Made by a program: the position numbers and the translations under genes. From Rhizophlyctis rosea (lineage: Eukaryota; Chytridiomycota; Chytridiomycetes; Rhizophlyctidales; Rhizophlyctidaceae), in contig JADGJC010000074.1 in the NCBI GenBank assembly GCA_027596075.1, positions 3,792 to 67,791 on the forward strand: a stretch of 64,000 nt of DNA. The letters are read 5' to 3'. Below the pieces are notes generated by a model that saw nothing but the letters and a program-made list of their open reading frames with translations, did not search any database and had not been told where the DNA came from. Shown one piece after another: positions 21,823-34,080 of the stretch; position 1 is the stretch's first letter, and each line of letters begins with the position of its first letter.

Positions 21823-23456
21823 ATGTCAATATCGAGCAAGGCCTCCTTGGCTGGTTTGCAAAGTTTTTCGCCGCCTTACTGCTCCCGAGTCACTCGAGTC
21901 CTTGCCCCGCCAGTCTCCTTCCGCCTTCTGAACAGCACTATACCATACCTGCCACCCTTTTGCAGCTTGACCACTCGCCCTCCCCCATCCAAGCCATACG
22001 TAATACAACAACAAAAACGACAACTGAAAGATGCTTCATTGCACCCTTCTCCACCTCCTACCCACAAATCCCACCCCCCAAACCTTTACCCACAAAAGTC
22101 CCACATCCCCTCCTACGTAGCTGCTCAATTGATTCTACAAAAAGCTCGATTTCGCCGCATAGTACCCATCCCACTTGGACCGCTGTCAGTCTTTGTTATT
22201 GACTCAGTCGCATCAGCATCCCTCATGTTTCAAATATTGCAAGAACATACCAACAGAACCGCTTACCCGCGCGCAGACGCTTCGCGGATCAAGATTGTCG
22301 GCATACATGCCTATCCACCCAACAGTGAATCTGCGGCATCGGTTGAAGTGCTATCCATTGCTGTGACAGAGGATTTGGTCGTTCTTCTAAAGGTGCGCAT
22401 GGAATTTTTTCCCCACAATGCGGCTCCATCAAACCAGTGGCGGCTTTCCATGGTTATGCTGCCCATTCATCTCATGTCCCTACCCTCAACAGCTATCAAA
22501 AATAATTAAAGAGACCGGAAAAGTCCCTGCCAACGTCATGAAATATCTCAGTAACGTCAATCTTTGCAAAATAGGCATAGAGGCGGAAGAGACCCTCAGA
22601 AGACTTGAGCCTGGTAGCGCAAAGGTAAAGTTAGATACGCTCTGGAACATATATCAGGCTTCGAAAAGCTGTTCTTCTCATCAAAGCTGCCCTTATGGGT
22701 CGCCGTCTTTTGATTCTTCTCAATTAGTCAATATCCGCCACACTCTCCTCCGCACTCTTGGACAAACCAACCCCGCCCTCAACCACACCCACCACAACCG
22801 AGGATGCCCTCACCCGCAGCTGCATAGAACTAACTTCCCTAATAGCACCCTTCAACCTCTCACCCTCCTCCCTCCCATTCCCCCCTCTACCATCAAAACT
22901 ACCTCGAACACCAGCACTACCAGAGGACACTCTACTCGCTCTCTCCATCCACGCCGTCTTACCTCTATCTGTCTACAACAACTTTGTACGGAGTTCGCCA
23001 GTATATGAGGAATTGGACCCCAGTGCGGAGGAACGCTTACCGGAAGTGAAGTGGGATGAGATTGGGAAGATTGAGGAGATGGGGGAGGAGTATTTTGAGG
23101 CTTTGGAGGGGGTTAGGGAGTTTGTTGGGGGTGGGAAGGAGGAGGGGGAGGGGGAACGAATTTTGGGGAAGATGAATGGAGGAGGGAAGGGTGGGGAGGC
23201 GGATGGGAAGAATGTGAGTTCTGAAGTGATGGACAGGAGGGGGGTGGCCGCGGGAGGGGTGGGCGGGGATGTGAATGAAGAGTCAGTAGAGAGGAGGGGC
23301 GATATGTCGAAGGTGGATGGGGTGGGAGACGGAGAGAATGGTGGGGTGGGAAAAGGGATGGGATTGAAATTCAGTGGGAAAAGGCAGCTGGGGCGACGAA
23401 TGCGGTATAGGTTAGGGATGGATCTGGAGAGTATTTTGAGGAAACCGGCGAGATGA
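21823..23456 (+). CDS. Protein with a degenerate 3'-5' exonuclease (RNase D-like) fold
   Basis: Three exons (21823-22392, 22493-22624, 22728-23456) give about 476 residues. The pattern follows the DEDD exonuclease fold: a strand with VEVLSIAVTEDLVVLLK where substrate-strand contacts usually lie, IIKETGKVPANVMKYLSN, the KIGIEAEETLRRL segment (family: KVG...D...L), and LPEDTLLALSIHAVLPLSVY matching the last motif. At the first catalytic motif, where D-x-E is expected, the sequence reads VGIHAYPP, so the catalytic acids seem absent and it may be a non-catalytic nucleic-acid binder. The N-terminal 100 residues are basic and Ser/Pro-rich, compatible with a mitochondrial targeting region. The C-terminus is Gly/Glu-rich, then basic. 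Confidence 0.55.
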
Positions 23457-23968
23457 TGAATGTGCTTGGGAAGAGGGTTGAAGGGCTGCTAGATGAGAAG
23501 CAGGGTATGTGGAGGGATCGCTAAAATGCGGGGGTTGGATTCTGGGATAAGGAAGTATGATGAAACTGACCTATCCAGCACCACCACGAAAAGAACGTAG
23601 TAGATAAGCAGTCTCCTGGCGCGAAAGAAAATGTCTCAGTGCGAGCTACTCCGGCGCCGTATCATAATATACACTCCAAAACCCCAAAATTTTAACAGAA
23701 GTCGTGCTACGCAAAGTAAAGTCTGAGGCTGTGACTATTATTAAATAGGGATATCTGCTACTATATACTGCTGCGCAACTTATCACTATTCGCAAGAAGG
23801 AGAGAGAAGGGAAAGGCGGGAAGGAAGTAAAAGACTGCACCTACGTAGACCGCCCTTACTAAAAGTTCAAAGAAAGAAAAAGACACCTCCTACATACACT
23901 ACCTACGAAATTCCGATCTTCATTAACTATCTGTGTACAACCCCTATCAAGCTTCCGAACTCCGCAAA
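23457..23968. other. Intergenic, convergent 3' ends
   Basis: No gene or repeat recognised between the two convergent stop codons. Confidence 0.3.
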
Positions 23969-25792
23969 TCAAAGCCTCTGGAAAGGCCTCAACCCAATAT
24001 CCCCACCCGCCCCACCCAACTCCTTCCCCCCATCCACCCTCCAATCCAAAATCTCAGCCCCACCCCTTCCTTCCCTCCCTCCCCTTCCCCAAAGTCCCCG
24101 CGCAATTACACCAACATCCTTCCTGAACACCACGCAAATAACCAGACTAATCACAAAGAGGACGCCAATGACGATGCCAACGACAGCACCGGGTGTGTTG
24201 GTGTTGTTGCCTCCCGTAACGCCCGTACCGCCCGATGATCCCGTTGTTGGTGATGTGGAGGAGGAGGAGGGGCAGAGGTTCATGGTGGGTCCGAAAGTGT
24301 AGGTGGTGTTGGGGCATTTTGGGACGTGGGTGTCTCCTGCGCCTGATGGATTTGATAGTGTGATTGTGATGAAAGTCAGAGCCGAAAGTGGGAATGGTGG
24401 TGCATGTACGCTCCCGAAAGTCCAAAAAGGGTGTCTAAATATGGAAGCCAGAATCATACCTGCTTTTGCCAACGACTTGAACCACGTCGATGGGTAGGCT
24501 TCAAGGAACTCCTCGTTATACGCGTTGATCATATCTGAAAATGCATGAATACATCAAACATTGAAGCATACTACCAAGCAGAACACCAAATCCATACCAG
24601 CAATCAAAAGCTCCGGCGCAACAACCCAACTCCTCCCAAAATCATCCACCCCACGATCATTCTCCATTCCATCCGTCCGGAACACCTTACTCGACAATCC
24701 ATCTTTCAAGAACGGGTACGAGTTATCGGGAAAACCATACCGCGTCCTGAACGCATTCATATCATACGACTTGTTAACAGCAACGCTCGACCCGTCCACC
24801 AAAATATCGACATTCTTGAAGTCGTCGTGGGTGGCGATGGTGACTGGTTCCCCTCCGGCGTCGCGGATGAGTTGTGCGATGTAGGGTGTTGTAAGTGAGA
24901 CGATTTGCCCGTCTCGAAGGGTGGTCCATGCGACTTTTGGTGTGGGGGTTATTGAAGTTTTCGCGAGGGATGATTGACAGGTGTATGAGGTGACCATGGA
25001 GTTGAAGAGTGTTGTTGCGGTGGATTCGGCGTTGTAGAATAGGGAGAAGAACTTGATCCATTCTGCTTGGGCCAGAGGGGAGGATTCGGAGGTTATTGCA
25101 TCGTAAACGGAAAGGAATTGGGCGGATGATTGGAGGGTTGGGAAGGAGCTGCCGAAAATGACGGAGGGAGCGGTGTTGCCTGTTAGGCTTCCCGTTGTGG
25201 GGAATGTAAGGGTGCTGCCGGAGGTGAATTGAGCTTGTAGGCAGGAGGAGGTGATGTTGTCACGGGTCGCTTCCATGTAGGATATTGTGGGGCGTTTACC
25301 CAGTTTCTGGAGTGATGAGAACGAGAGTGGCATAAGTCACTCAGGGTGATGCGCGAATCCAAGTCTAAAACACTCACCTCAACAAAAGACGCATCCGTCA
25401 AGTCTGTTGCCCGGAACCCGACATTTGACACGGGGACAAACGTCGTCGCAGTAGAGTTTTGGGCATTACATAACGTAAGGGTGAATTGAGTTGTCCCACT
25501 TGGAGCGCGAACATTGACGCTTTTGTAGTATTTGTTATAGGTGACATCGAAGTTTTTCGCGTATGCTGCGAGACCAAAAAGAAAGTTAGAGCCAGCGTTC
25601 TTGAGCCGTGCACCCCGCGTGTGCTAGATACGTACTCAAAGCACCAATACGGTCGCTCTCAGAGCTAAAGTAGTCTCTACTTGCGTCAAACGCTCCCGGT
25701 GCAATAACGGTGCCGTCGCAAACGGCCTGGGAATTCACCAAGGAGGAAGTAAGAACGGCCGCAAGGACCGAAACTCGAAGCAACGCGTTCAT
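23969..25792 (-). CDS. Type I membrane protein with periplasmic-binding-protein-like domain
   Basis: Predicted cell-surface or endomembrane protein of 500 residues. Five exons (25792-25636, 25565-25378, 25306-24598, 24534-24460, 24342-23969) join in frame. It starts with a signal peptide (MNALLRVSVLAAVLTSSLVN) and has a large luminal domain containing KRPTISYMEAT, WIKFFSLFYN, KVAWTTLRDGQIVSLTTPYI, AQLIRDAGGEP and NVDILVDGSS. These match the second lobe of class III (FepB/TroA-like) metal- or siderophore-binding proteins. A Ser/Thr/Gly stalk leads to one membrane helix (GAVVGIVIGVLFVISLVICV) and a short Gly-rich tail. Diatom ferrichrome-binding proteins use the same fold, so iron or siderophore capture is a reasonable but unproven role. 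Confidence 0.65.
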
Positions 25793-26140
25793 GACAGTAA
25801 AGAGGTCTTCAATGCACTTGAATATGGTGAGTAACAGGCTTGAACCGTAGCGTTTCGCGCCGTTTACCCGCGTTGGAAGGGTATACAAGAGAGAATGAGA
25901 TTCCGGTTATGGGAGGGAAGAAAGGGAAGAAGAGGGGGAGGGAAGAAAGGGATCAAATTTCATTTTCGGAGCTCAGGGGGGCAAGTTTGGGATATAAGCC
26001 ACATGGGAAGTGCCCCCAAAAATAGGTCGCGCCCAAATTTACTAACAAATGCCCTTCCATTGCTAATGCTGGTTTGACACCTTCATTATCAACTGTAGTC
26101 ACGGTCATTAGATCCGAAAGCCGTACACCTGACGTATAGG
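25793..26140. promoter_or_regulatory. Divergent intergenic region
   Basis: About 350 bases between the surface protein and the KAPA-synthase-like gene. A GATA core occurs twice on one strand or the other, too common to interpret. No clear site is seen. Confidence 0.25.
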
Positions 26141-27888
26141 ATGGCTCCGGTGACGCCAGTCTTGGAGCACCAGCTTCAAACAATTCTCACTTCTCGAGAG
26201 AAACGAGGTCTCCTCCGTACCTTACGTCCCTCCCCTTCCTCCAAAATAGACTTCTCCTCCAACGATTACCTAGGCCTCTCACACAACCCCGCCCTACACG
26301 CCCAATTCCTATCCGCCCTATCCAACCACACCACGAACCAAAACACCGACCGCCTTCCACCCCTTCTCGGCTCAACAGGCTCCCGCCTCCTCAGTGGCGA
26401 CTCTACCCTCGCCCACTCTTTAGAATCCTTCCTCTCAACCTACCACTCCTCCCCCTCCGCCCTCCTCTTTAACAGCGGCTACGACGCAAACCTCGCACTC
26501 TTCTCCACCCTCCCGCAACCAATAGACCTAGTCCTCATTGATGCACTAGTCCACGCTTCCGTCCACGACGGCATCCGAACCTGTCGCGCGCGAAAGGTCG
26601 CAACATTCAAACATAATGATGTGGCGGATTTGGAAATGAAGATTGGCGAGTGGTTCGCGTCTGAGGATGGGAAAGAGCCTGGGGCGAATGTTGTTGTGGC
26701 TGTTGAGGGGTGTTATAGTATGGATGGGGATCTGGCGCCATTGAATGAGATTGTGGAGGTTTTGGAGAAGTTTGAGGGCAGGGCGGTGTTGGTTGTTGAT
26801 GAGGTGGGTTGATGGGTTCCCTCAGATCGAGGAAGTTGACCAATACTACCCAGAGTGGCTAGTAGCTTGAGCAGCTCCTAACGACTTGCATCTCATGCAG
26901 GCCCATTCCACCGGCGTTTACGGTCCGCAAGGCAGAGGTCTGGCTGTCGCGTTAGGACTGGAAGATCGCATATATGCCCGCTTAGTCACCTTTGGAAAAG
27001 CACTCGGATGTCACGGAGGTAGATGACGTTATTCATTGCGGTCATAATAATGAGGACCATGAAATTCTAATCGGTCACCATAGCGGTCGTTCTCGGCTCT
27101 CCAACCTTACGCTCCTACCTCATCAATTACGCCCGTCCCCTCGTCTACTCCACATTCATCTCAAACCACGGCGTAATCGCAATACGAACGGCATATTCTG
27201 TACTAGAACGGGAAGCTGAGCAGGTAAAGTATAAACCAACGCCATTGTTTTACTGCTTCTTCCATGAGTATGGGCGTCTCTCCACATTGTGCTCGCATTC
27301 CATGCCGTTTGCGTGGTTTCGCACGTATCCGCACAAGGGGCAAAGACAGATCTGAGCTCGTGGAAGGAGGACGCATCATTGTCTTTTCAAACAAGTGTCC
27401 GTGATTCTCAAATCGAATTTTCTCTCTTTTTTCCACTCATCCGTCCTGCCCATGGTTGAAACCAATTCCTACCGGTGTACTCACAGCTTCAAAAAACCCT
27501 CCACACCCTCATCCACACCTTCCGCACCACCCTCCTGAACCCACCCCTCCCCACACCCGCCCGACTCCTCCCTTCAACGTCCCCAATCCAAGGCATCCTC
27601 CTCCCCTCCAACCCCCTTGTTAACGCCCTCGCAACCCTGCTCCAACAAAGAGGCTACGACGTCCGCTCGATCCGCAGCCCGACGGTGCCGAAGGGGACGG
27701 AACGCGTGAGGGTCTGTTTGCATGTACATAATTCGGTGGAGGAGGTTAAGGAGTTTGCGCGGGTTGTTAGGTGGGCGGTTGGGGTTGTTGTTGGGGGCAG
27801 GGGAGATGGGGAGGAAGATGGGCGAGGTGTGGGAAATAGTGGTGTGAGGAGGATAGAGGGAGGCGATGGGTTGACGCCCAAGTTGTAG
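26141..27888 (+). CDS. 8-amino-7-oxononanoate (KAPA) synthase-like enzyme
   Basis: PLP-dependent alpha-oxoamine synthase that joins pimeloyl-CoA (or -ACP) with alanine early in biotin synthesis. Exons 26141-26803, 26901-27018, 27084-27223 and 27487-27888 give 440 residues. Family marks are DFSSNDYLGLSHNP, GSTGSRLLSGD, LFNSGYDANLALF, EGCYSMDGDLAPL, VVDEAHSTGVYGPQGRG and TFGKALGCHGA with the PLP-binding Lys, then STFISNHGVIAIRTA. The last intron (27224-27486, 263 bases) is longer than its neighbours. The C-terminus ends in a Gly-rich acidic tail not typical of bacterial BioF. A related synthase with another acyl-CoA donor cannot be excluded, but the match to BioF is closest. Confidence 0.88.
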
Positions 27889-28114
27889 AGTAGGATGGAC
27901 TAGAATTGGTCGGTCATAAACAATGTAAATTTGCCATTTGTTGTGAACATAGTTTTGGTCGTAGTTTTCGGTACTCTGTAGCGTGTTCCAACTCCTTGCA
28001 TCACTCGCGCTCAAAAGTGCAATAACCATTGGCCCGGATTTACAGAATGTACATTGCCACGCAAAGACACACAGACATCTCCAAGACATACACCCAACTC
28101 CGAACCCAACCCCC

Positions 28115-29473
28115 CTAACTCATATCCATTTTATCCTCCTTCTCCTTCTTCACCCCACCCTGCCCCGGCACAACCCCGCTCCTCAAACTCTTCTCCAACC
28201 TCGTAACATCCTCCAAACTCCTCGCCCCGGCAATCGCGTCCCGAATCTTTTGCTTCTCCTCCTCGCTGGGCTGCTGGTACGGCCTTGCAGCCCTCTTCTC
28301 CAAAGACGTCACTTCGCCTGGCTCGAAGGTGTTGATGGAGTTCTGCGCCGAGAGACGTGCAGCGAGGGCTGTGCCGTCTGTGCCGGAGAAGAGTTGGGCG
28401 GCTTCGGTTCGTTCCTAGAGGGAGGAGGATAGGTGAGTTAGAATCCTGACTGAAGGGATGCCATTTGTTCGAGACGAGCAGACACATACCGCCTCCTTGA
28501 CCCTCTGGAAATCCAACACCCGAACCTTCGGACACCGATGCACAACATAAAGCCGATAATACTTCTTCTGCCTGACCGGATTTTCCAACAAACTCACATA
28601 CTCCAGCTCCGGAAACTCGCCCAGGGGATCCAAATCGCCCAGCTCAGCGATGTTGTTGTTCGTAAGGATGAGAGTGTTGAGGTGCGGGAGCTGGGTAGCG
28701 CATTCGGGGTCGATGCGGGTGATGCGGTTGTTGGAGAGGAGGAGGGATTTAAGACGGGGCATTGGGGGGAAGTTTTCGAGTTTGCGGATGTCGTTGTCGG
28801 TGAGGTCTATTGTGTCGTGTTGGTCCTGATGATTGGAAGGTGTGCGCGGCGAGGAGGATATAGGGTGGAAAGGGTGCGAACATTTTGGATGTTTAGACTG
28901 TTCCATTGCGAAAGAGAAGGCGGTGACTGGAACGCACCTTTGTGATTGCGAGGTTTTCTATCCGTGGGATTTTGAGACCTGTATTGGGGGTGGGGTGGCC
29001 GAGTTAGGGGTAATAACAGTGTTTCAATGATGGATTGCAATGATCGAGTTCAATTTACAGTCCAAAGCAGGGTGTGTATCACTTGATCGTGAGGAGAAAG
29101 GAAGTTGAGCCCGTTCAGCCCAACTCCAATCAACATCCCACAACCAGAGCTGGAGGTTGTCGTTTCAAGGATCAACCGCCACGCTCCACCCGCATATATG
29201 AATCAAGTCTCATATCAAATCCTCCTACACGCTCCGCTCTCCAACCCTTCCCTCCTTTCCAAACGCCAACATATCGCCACAGGAACGACAAAACCCAACC
29301 TTTTCAGGAAACCCCTACTCCCATCCCAACCGATGCACGCCAGATCTCCGCCGAGATCCGTCTGCGCCAACCATGTTTATTCAAAGGATACTTCTTAGTT
29401 CCAGTTCTCTGTCCTTGACAGCGTTGAGCGTCGAAGGCGCCGCGACCAGGACGTCGTAGTTGAGTTTGACCAT
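28115..29473 (-). CDS. LEA1: U2 snRNP component A' (Lea1/SNRPA1)
   Basis: Leucine-rich-repeat protein that binds U2 snRNA stem-loop IV with U2B'' and helps branch-site recognition. Four exons (29473-29392, 28978-28938, 28825-28490, 28414-28115) join to 252 residues, the usual length. Order: MVKLNYDVLVAAPSTLNAV, DRELELR, LKIPRIENLAITKDQHDTID, then LRRs (LKSLLLSNNRITRID, LNTLILTNNNIAELGDL), the cap motif YRLYVVHRCPKVRVLDFQRV, and a basic/acidic tail. The first intron is long (413 bases) with a GTATCC donor. At the exon 1/2 boundary the common RGYK motif reads RSLK. Confidence 0.93.
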
Positions 29474-30225
29474 TGCTGATCTATGGAGGGTTTTGACTTA
29501 AAGAGATTTCGAAAGGGACGTGAGGACGGTACGGTGAATTTGGCGATATCGTAGGTTTTTGGTGATGGTGGTCGCAGTGGGCCGTCGTTCTGACCAAATA
29601 TATGGCTTTTTCCGGCAATGTTCAAGCAGTGGGAGTGAAAATGGTGGGAAGAAGGGTTTGGTGAGAAAAGCGAAGCAAGCAAGGTCCTGGCTGCGGGCTG
29701 GGGCTTGGAGCTTGTTGGTCATGATCTGTCATAGCAAGCCACGGGTCCTTATTCGTGCCAAGGCTGGTCCTCTTTCTGTGTCGCCGCGTCTTTCATCGTG
29801 TGCGGTGAATATTCAAGAGTAAAGAATCCTACGGGAATACAACAGACGCCAGGCAAAACTTGAAGTGAGACATATGTTACATCTGGGCTGCCAACTCCAA
29901 ACAAGCTCAAATTTGAAGAACTGAAACGAATCAAATGCTCTTCCCAACATCCTCCACCCCAATATGTGACGTGCTCCTCCCTCGACGTACCACCGATCGT
30001 CAAATGACCCACTCAACAAGTAAACAATCAAAAACAAGAACCCTACTACCTACACTTGAAGAGAGCACCCTACCGAAGCTACTAAAAACATTTCTTGAAA
30101 ACGAACCCTTGAAGACATCCGATTTCAAACTTCCGCACGCACCCAAGTTTCATAGTGAGAAAGAGATATACAAACCTCACCATATCCTAAATCGTCACCG
30201 TTGACACATTAACAGTCAAGCAGCT
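29474..30225. other. Intergenic
   Basis: Separates U2A' from a small downstream gene. No coding or structured element is recognised. Confidence 0.3.
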
Positions 30226-30629
30226 ATGTCCAACTCTCAGGCCGCACAGGTAAAAACTTAATAGAAACTCATAAAACTACATACCCCTCACTTAACCGCT
30301 GACGCTTTCGCCCCAGTCCGCCGCAGAATCCTTCACACCCCCAACAGTCCCCGGCACGAACCAAAAAACTTACGCAGCAGGCTCAGAGCACTGGTCTGCG
30401 CACGCAAGCAGCCAGCCGCAGCAGCCAGGTCCCGGCCAGGTATGAACAATTTGCCGATTAAACCTCGCAGCCCGATACCGAGAGTGCAGCTCCTCCCGCC
30501 AGACACAAAACACAGGTACAGCTGGAGATGTTGCCCACAGCAGCACCGCTCATGCGGGCAGCAACGATGAATACCCCTCAGCGGAGCATCAGTTGGCTAG
30601 GAATGATTACGGGGCTGATGATTGAGTGA
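30226..30629 (+). CDS. Small hydrophilic hypothetical protein
   Basis: A small spliced gene is likely, but its exact product is uncertain. Exon 1 is 30226-30249 (MSNSQAAQ) and exon 2 starts at 30317 (SAAESFTPPTVPGTN). With the strong donor at 30440 and acceptor before 30516, the frame ends at 30629. With a weaker donor at 30429 the last exon reads as a hydrophilic tail, TAGDVAHSSTAHAGSNDEYP, ending ARNDYGADD at 30625, which looks more natural. Either way the product is under 90 residues, polar and Ser/Ala/Gln-rich, like small fungal stress proteins. No family is recognised. Confidence 0.45.
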
Positions 30630-30989
30630 TAAAACGTTTGTTTTGATGTGTATATTCCCTTCCTGTGAACACGGAAAAAATAGCATCATTCCCAAATGAG
30701 ATTCAGTCATTTCAGAGCTGCAATGACTTGTGAAGTCCTTCCAGTACCATGAAAACAAGAAACAAAAGAAGCATATCTAGGAAGCGTAAAGCTAATCCTC
30801 TATTAACAAGTGTGATTCTATATGCAAAGTTAAAAACAATTGCAGAAACGCATGGCAAACCAAGAAAAACTAATTACAAAGAAAAAAGCTACAAAACAAG
30901 AAACTACCTCATCTGCATGCACCACTACCTACACCACACGTATTCCGCCAGCACATCAGAAAGTCCACATGCGCCCCCCTTCCTATGCA
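30630..30989. other. Intergenic, convergent 3' ends
   Basis: A-rich sequence; nothing recognised. Confidence 0.3.
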
Positions 30990-33401
30990 TTACATATCAA
31001 AAGGCCACCCATCCCACCTCCTAACCTCCTCCCTCTTCATCTCCTCCTCAACCTCCGCCCCAATCTCCACCTGCTCCCTCAACACACTCTCAACATCCTC
31101 CCACCGCGTAAGCGGGTTAGCAATCACAACCCTAAACGCGTCCACCTCTCGTCCTCGGAACATCACCCTCGTCCTCGACACAAAACCCGGAGACTCTGCC
31201 CCCGCCTTCTTCCCCCCCGCATCCTTCTCCTCGCCCTCCGTAACACCCTTCGACGCAAGCCTACTCTGAACCCTCCTCGTAGCCTCATCAATCTTCCCCC
31301 TTTCCTCCTCCGTCAAATCCTCCACACCGTCAACATTAAATACCCTATTCCGAAGCTCCGCCGGCACATACCGATACAACAAAATATTCGTCGCAGGCTC
31401 ATGCAAACACTGAAAACACCTCCCCGGAAACCCCTCAATCCTCGCCGCCAACTGCCTCACAAGCGTCGCGCTCCGCGTCACAAGCGCACCCAACCCATCC
31501 CGTCCAAGCAACACCAAACTAGCATGTAAATGCAAACTCGTCGCCGGTCGACTCCCCTCAAGTGTATACCGTCCCAAATCAACACTTCCATTCCTAATAA
31601 TGTAGTTTGCTGTTTTGCGAATATGGTGAGAGAGCGAGGGGTCGCGCATGAGGAGGAGGCCGAGGCCCATGGGGGTGTAGAGCTGTTTGTGGCCGTCGAC
31701 GGTGATGGTGTCGGCGTTTTCGATGCCGGTGAGTTTGGAGCGGTGTTCGAGTGAGAAGATTAGAGGGCCGCCCCAGGCGGCGTCGACGTGGAAGTGGATT
31801 TTGTGGGTGTGGGCGTAGGTTGAGATGGGGAGGAGGGGGTCGATGCTGCCGCTGTGAAATGTGAAAAGGATTGCTGGTGTTCAGATTTTGTTTCTTTGCA
31901 TGCGGGTGGTCAATCAAAATTTGAGTTGGGATACCACTTACGTTTCGGTTGTTCCCGCTATTCCAACAATCGCGACCACGAGAATCTTATTGGCTATCAG
32001 CTTGTCTACCTTTTCCTTCAGCAAGTCCATCCTGACAAGGCACGGAAAGTCAGCATTCCCACAAGAAGATTTTGCACAATCTGCCCTTCACCCTACGTCC
32101 AACAGACAACACCCCAAAAAGCGAATGACCAACCCACCTCATCCCAAAATTCTCATCCGTAGGAATCAACACCAACCCATCATCCCCCAACCCCAACAAA
32201 TCCGCCGCCTTCTTAAACGAATAATGCATCAACCGACTCCCAACAATGACCGCCCCCTCATACCCATAAAACTTCAACGCCTTGAACAACCCCTCCCTCT
32301 CCACCCCCTTAAACCCTTCCTCCGGTCTAGCCCTCAACGCCCGATTCCGCGCGCTCCACATAGCAGTAACATTCGCTATCGTTCCTCCCGACGTGAATAC
32401 GCCGAGAGAGTGTTCTGGATGGTGCATGTAAGTAGAGTAAAAATCGTCGTCGAAGGAGAAGAATTCGCGGTGGAGCATGGAGATGGTCTGGCGTTCTAGG
32501 TAGGTCATTGTGGATGCGGTTTCGATTTTGACGACGTTTTGGTTTAGGGCGGCGAGGAGGCGGGCGAGGGGGCGGTGGAAGTAGGGGAGGGCAGTTGTCT
32601 GGATGTGGCACAATGCATTGGTTGGTATGGCATGGAAGACGGTATGCTCAAAATCAAAGTTGAATGTAACAAAGCTTACCATATGTCCGATCATCTTTGG
32701 AGAAGAAACTCGGGTCGCTTTGTCTATTACGTTTGTTTTCACTTGCTGAAGATACGTTTCGACAGACGAGCCATCTCCAGTTGATGGTCTTCGGTTGGGA
32801 ACCGAGAACTTTCCAAACTTTGCTTGAAGCGATTCGGGCGTTTCATGGTTGGCGGCGAATACGGGTGCAGGCTCATTCAAGAATGCTGTCAAAGTGGACC
32901 CATAACCCTTCAGCACTGACCCTGACATTGATTGCAAAGGTTACAACTCGTACCATGTATTATTCCATCCAAATACTCGTCCAACATCCGTTCGCTCTGA
33001 TTTGTTGCGATAAAGTAATGAAGCACGGAATCGTGATCCCGATACGTTTCTCTCCGCTCGTTCAACAACGTCGCAGCATCTGTATCCCCACTGACATTGG
33101 TTTCATCATCGTCTGACGCGGAAGATAATCCGCCCGGCGTGTCCCTCCGCTCTATCCGTTGTACTCCGCTAGACCCGCCGTACCAAAAAGGAAACTCGTC
33201 AGGAAAGTCATCCTCGAAGCCCTCATCTACGTCGCTTTCTGGTGCGGTGGGTGGTCGAAGACTCTCCTGGTACTTCGCGAATAGCTCTGCTTTTGCGTCT
33301 GCGGTAATGGCGGTTGATGTAAGGTCAAACGTCAATCTTGTGATGAGTTGGTGGGACATACTTGACATACTTAATGGTTGGGGCGCGACCGGGACGTCCA
33401 T
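30990..33401 (-). CDS. Group II PLP decarboxylase, PanP-like
   Basis: Pyridoxal-phosphate decarboxylase of 700 residues from exons 33401-32954, 32921-32680, 32598-32138, 32031-31942 and 31851-30990. The core resembles bacterial PanP aspartate 1-decarboxylases, which make beta-alanine for pantothenate: SSPKMIGHMTTALPYF, ALNQNVVKIETAS, LERQTISMLHREFF, GVFTSGGTIANVTAMW, IVGIAGTTETGSIDPL, FHVDAAWGGPL (PLP-contacting Asp) and TITVDGHKQLYTPMG (Schiff-base Lys). About 150 N-terminal residues, acidic and Ser-rich, exceed the bacterial length, and a Lys/Glu-rich insert lies near the C-terminus. Aspartate specificity is inferred; glutamate or another amino acid is possible. The gene is divergent from the RAD51AP1-like gene. 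Confidence 0.82.
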
Positions 33402-34080
33402 ATTTGCTGTGCCAACTAAGTAGTATTTACAGCCTCTCTAGTTCTCCCTGCACGACTTGTCAGTAACTGAGACTGATACACGGTGTGATCAGTAACAATA
33501 ACGTACGATATGCGTCAGGTCAGCCGCTTGGGTTTGCTTGTTGGAGGGATCGCACGATGAAGGAACAACGTCAAAAAAGTGGGTCCACTGTCCTTTCCCA
33601 GCAGCAGTGTCAGCAGATATGGCGTGGTCTTTATCGAAGTGTTCCCACGGTAGCCAATATAGTTATTAGTAATAGTGTACTCTCAATAACAAGCATATGA
33701 ATCTGTGTTTACGCGCGGTATGTGAGAGAGGGAAAACAAGTTGAAAGCAGAGGCAACCGCGCGACGAGATTTGGATGTGGCTCGACATCAACCGAATTGG
33801 CTGTTTTGGTGGAACCATCGCATCGATGTTGGATGAAGGCGCCACTGCGCCACACAGCCCATTTGCCAGACATGTTCCGAGTATTCGGACTGCCCGAGTG
33901 TCAGTAGTGGGGTAATTAGTAATCATATCAAGAGGATACAGGCCATGATGTGGAATGACGTGGTTTCCGCAGCAGGTGCCTCTGGCCCTGGGTCTTCCTC
34001 TCCGACCACCGCAGCACAACCCAATCGGAATGAAGGTAAACATCGACATCAGCTACAAGGTAAGAACAACACGATCGAGA
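33402..34080. promoter_or_regulatory. Divergent intergenic region
   Basis: 680 bases between the decarboxylase and the RAD51AP1-like gene. An open frame from 33945 has an ATG but no fitting splice into the downstream gene, so it is probably 5' leader. No regulatory site is identified. Confidence 0.3.

Noticed and set aside
25793..27888. KAPA synthase and neighbouring genes as a biotin cluster
   Set aside because: None of the flanking genes encodes another biotin step; the SDR, nuclease and surface protein nearby look unrelated.
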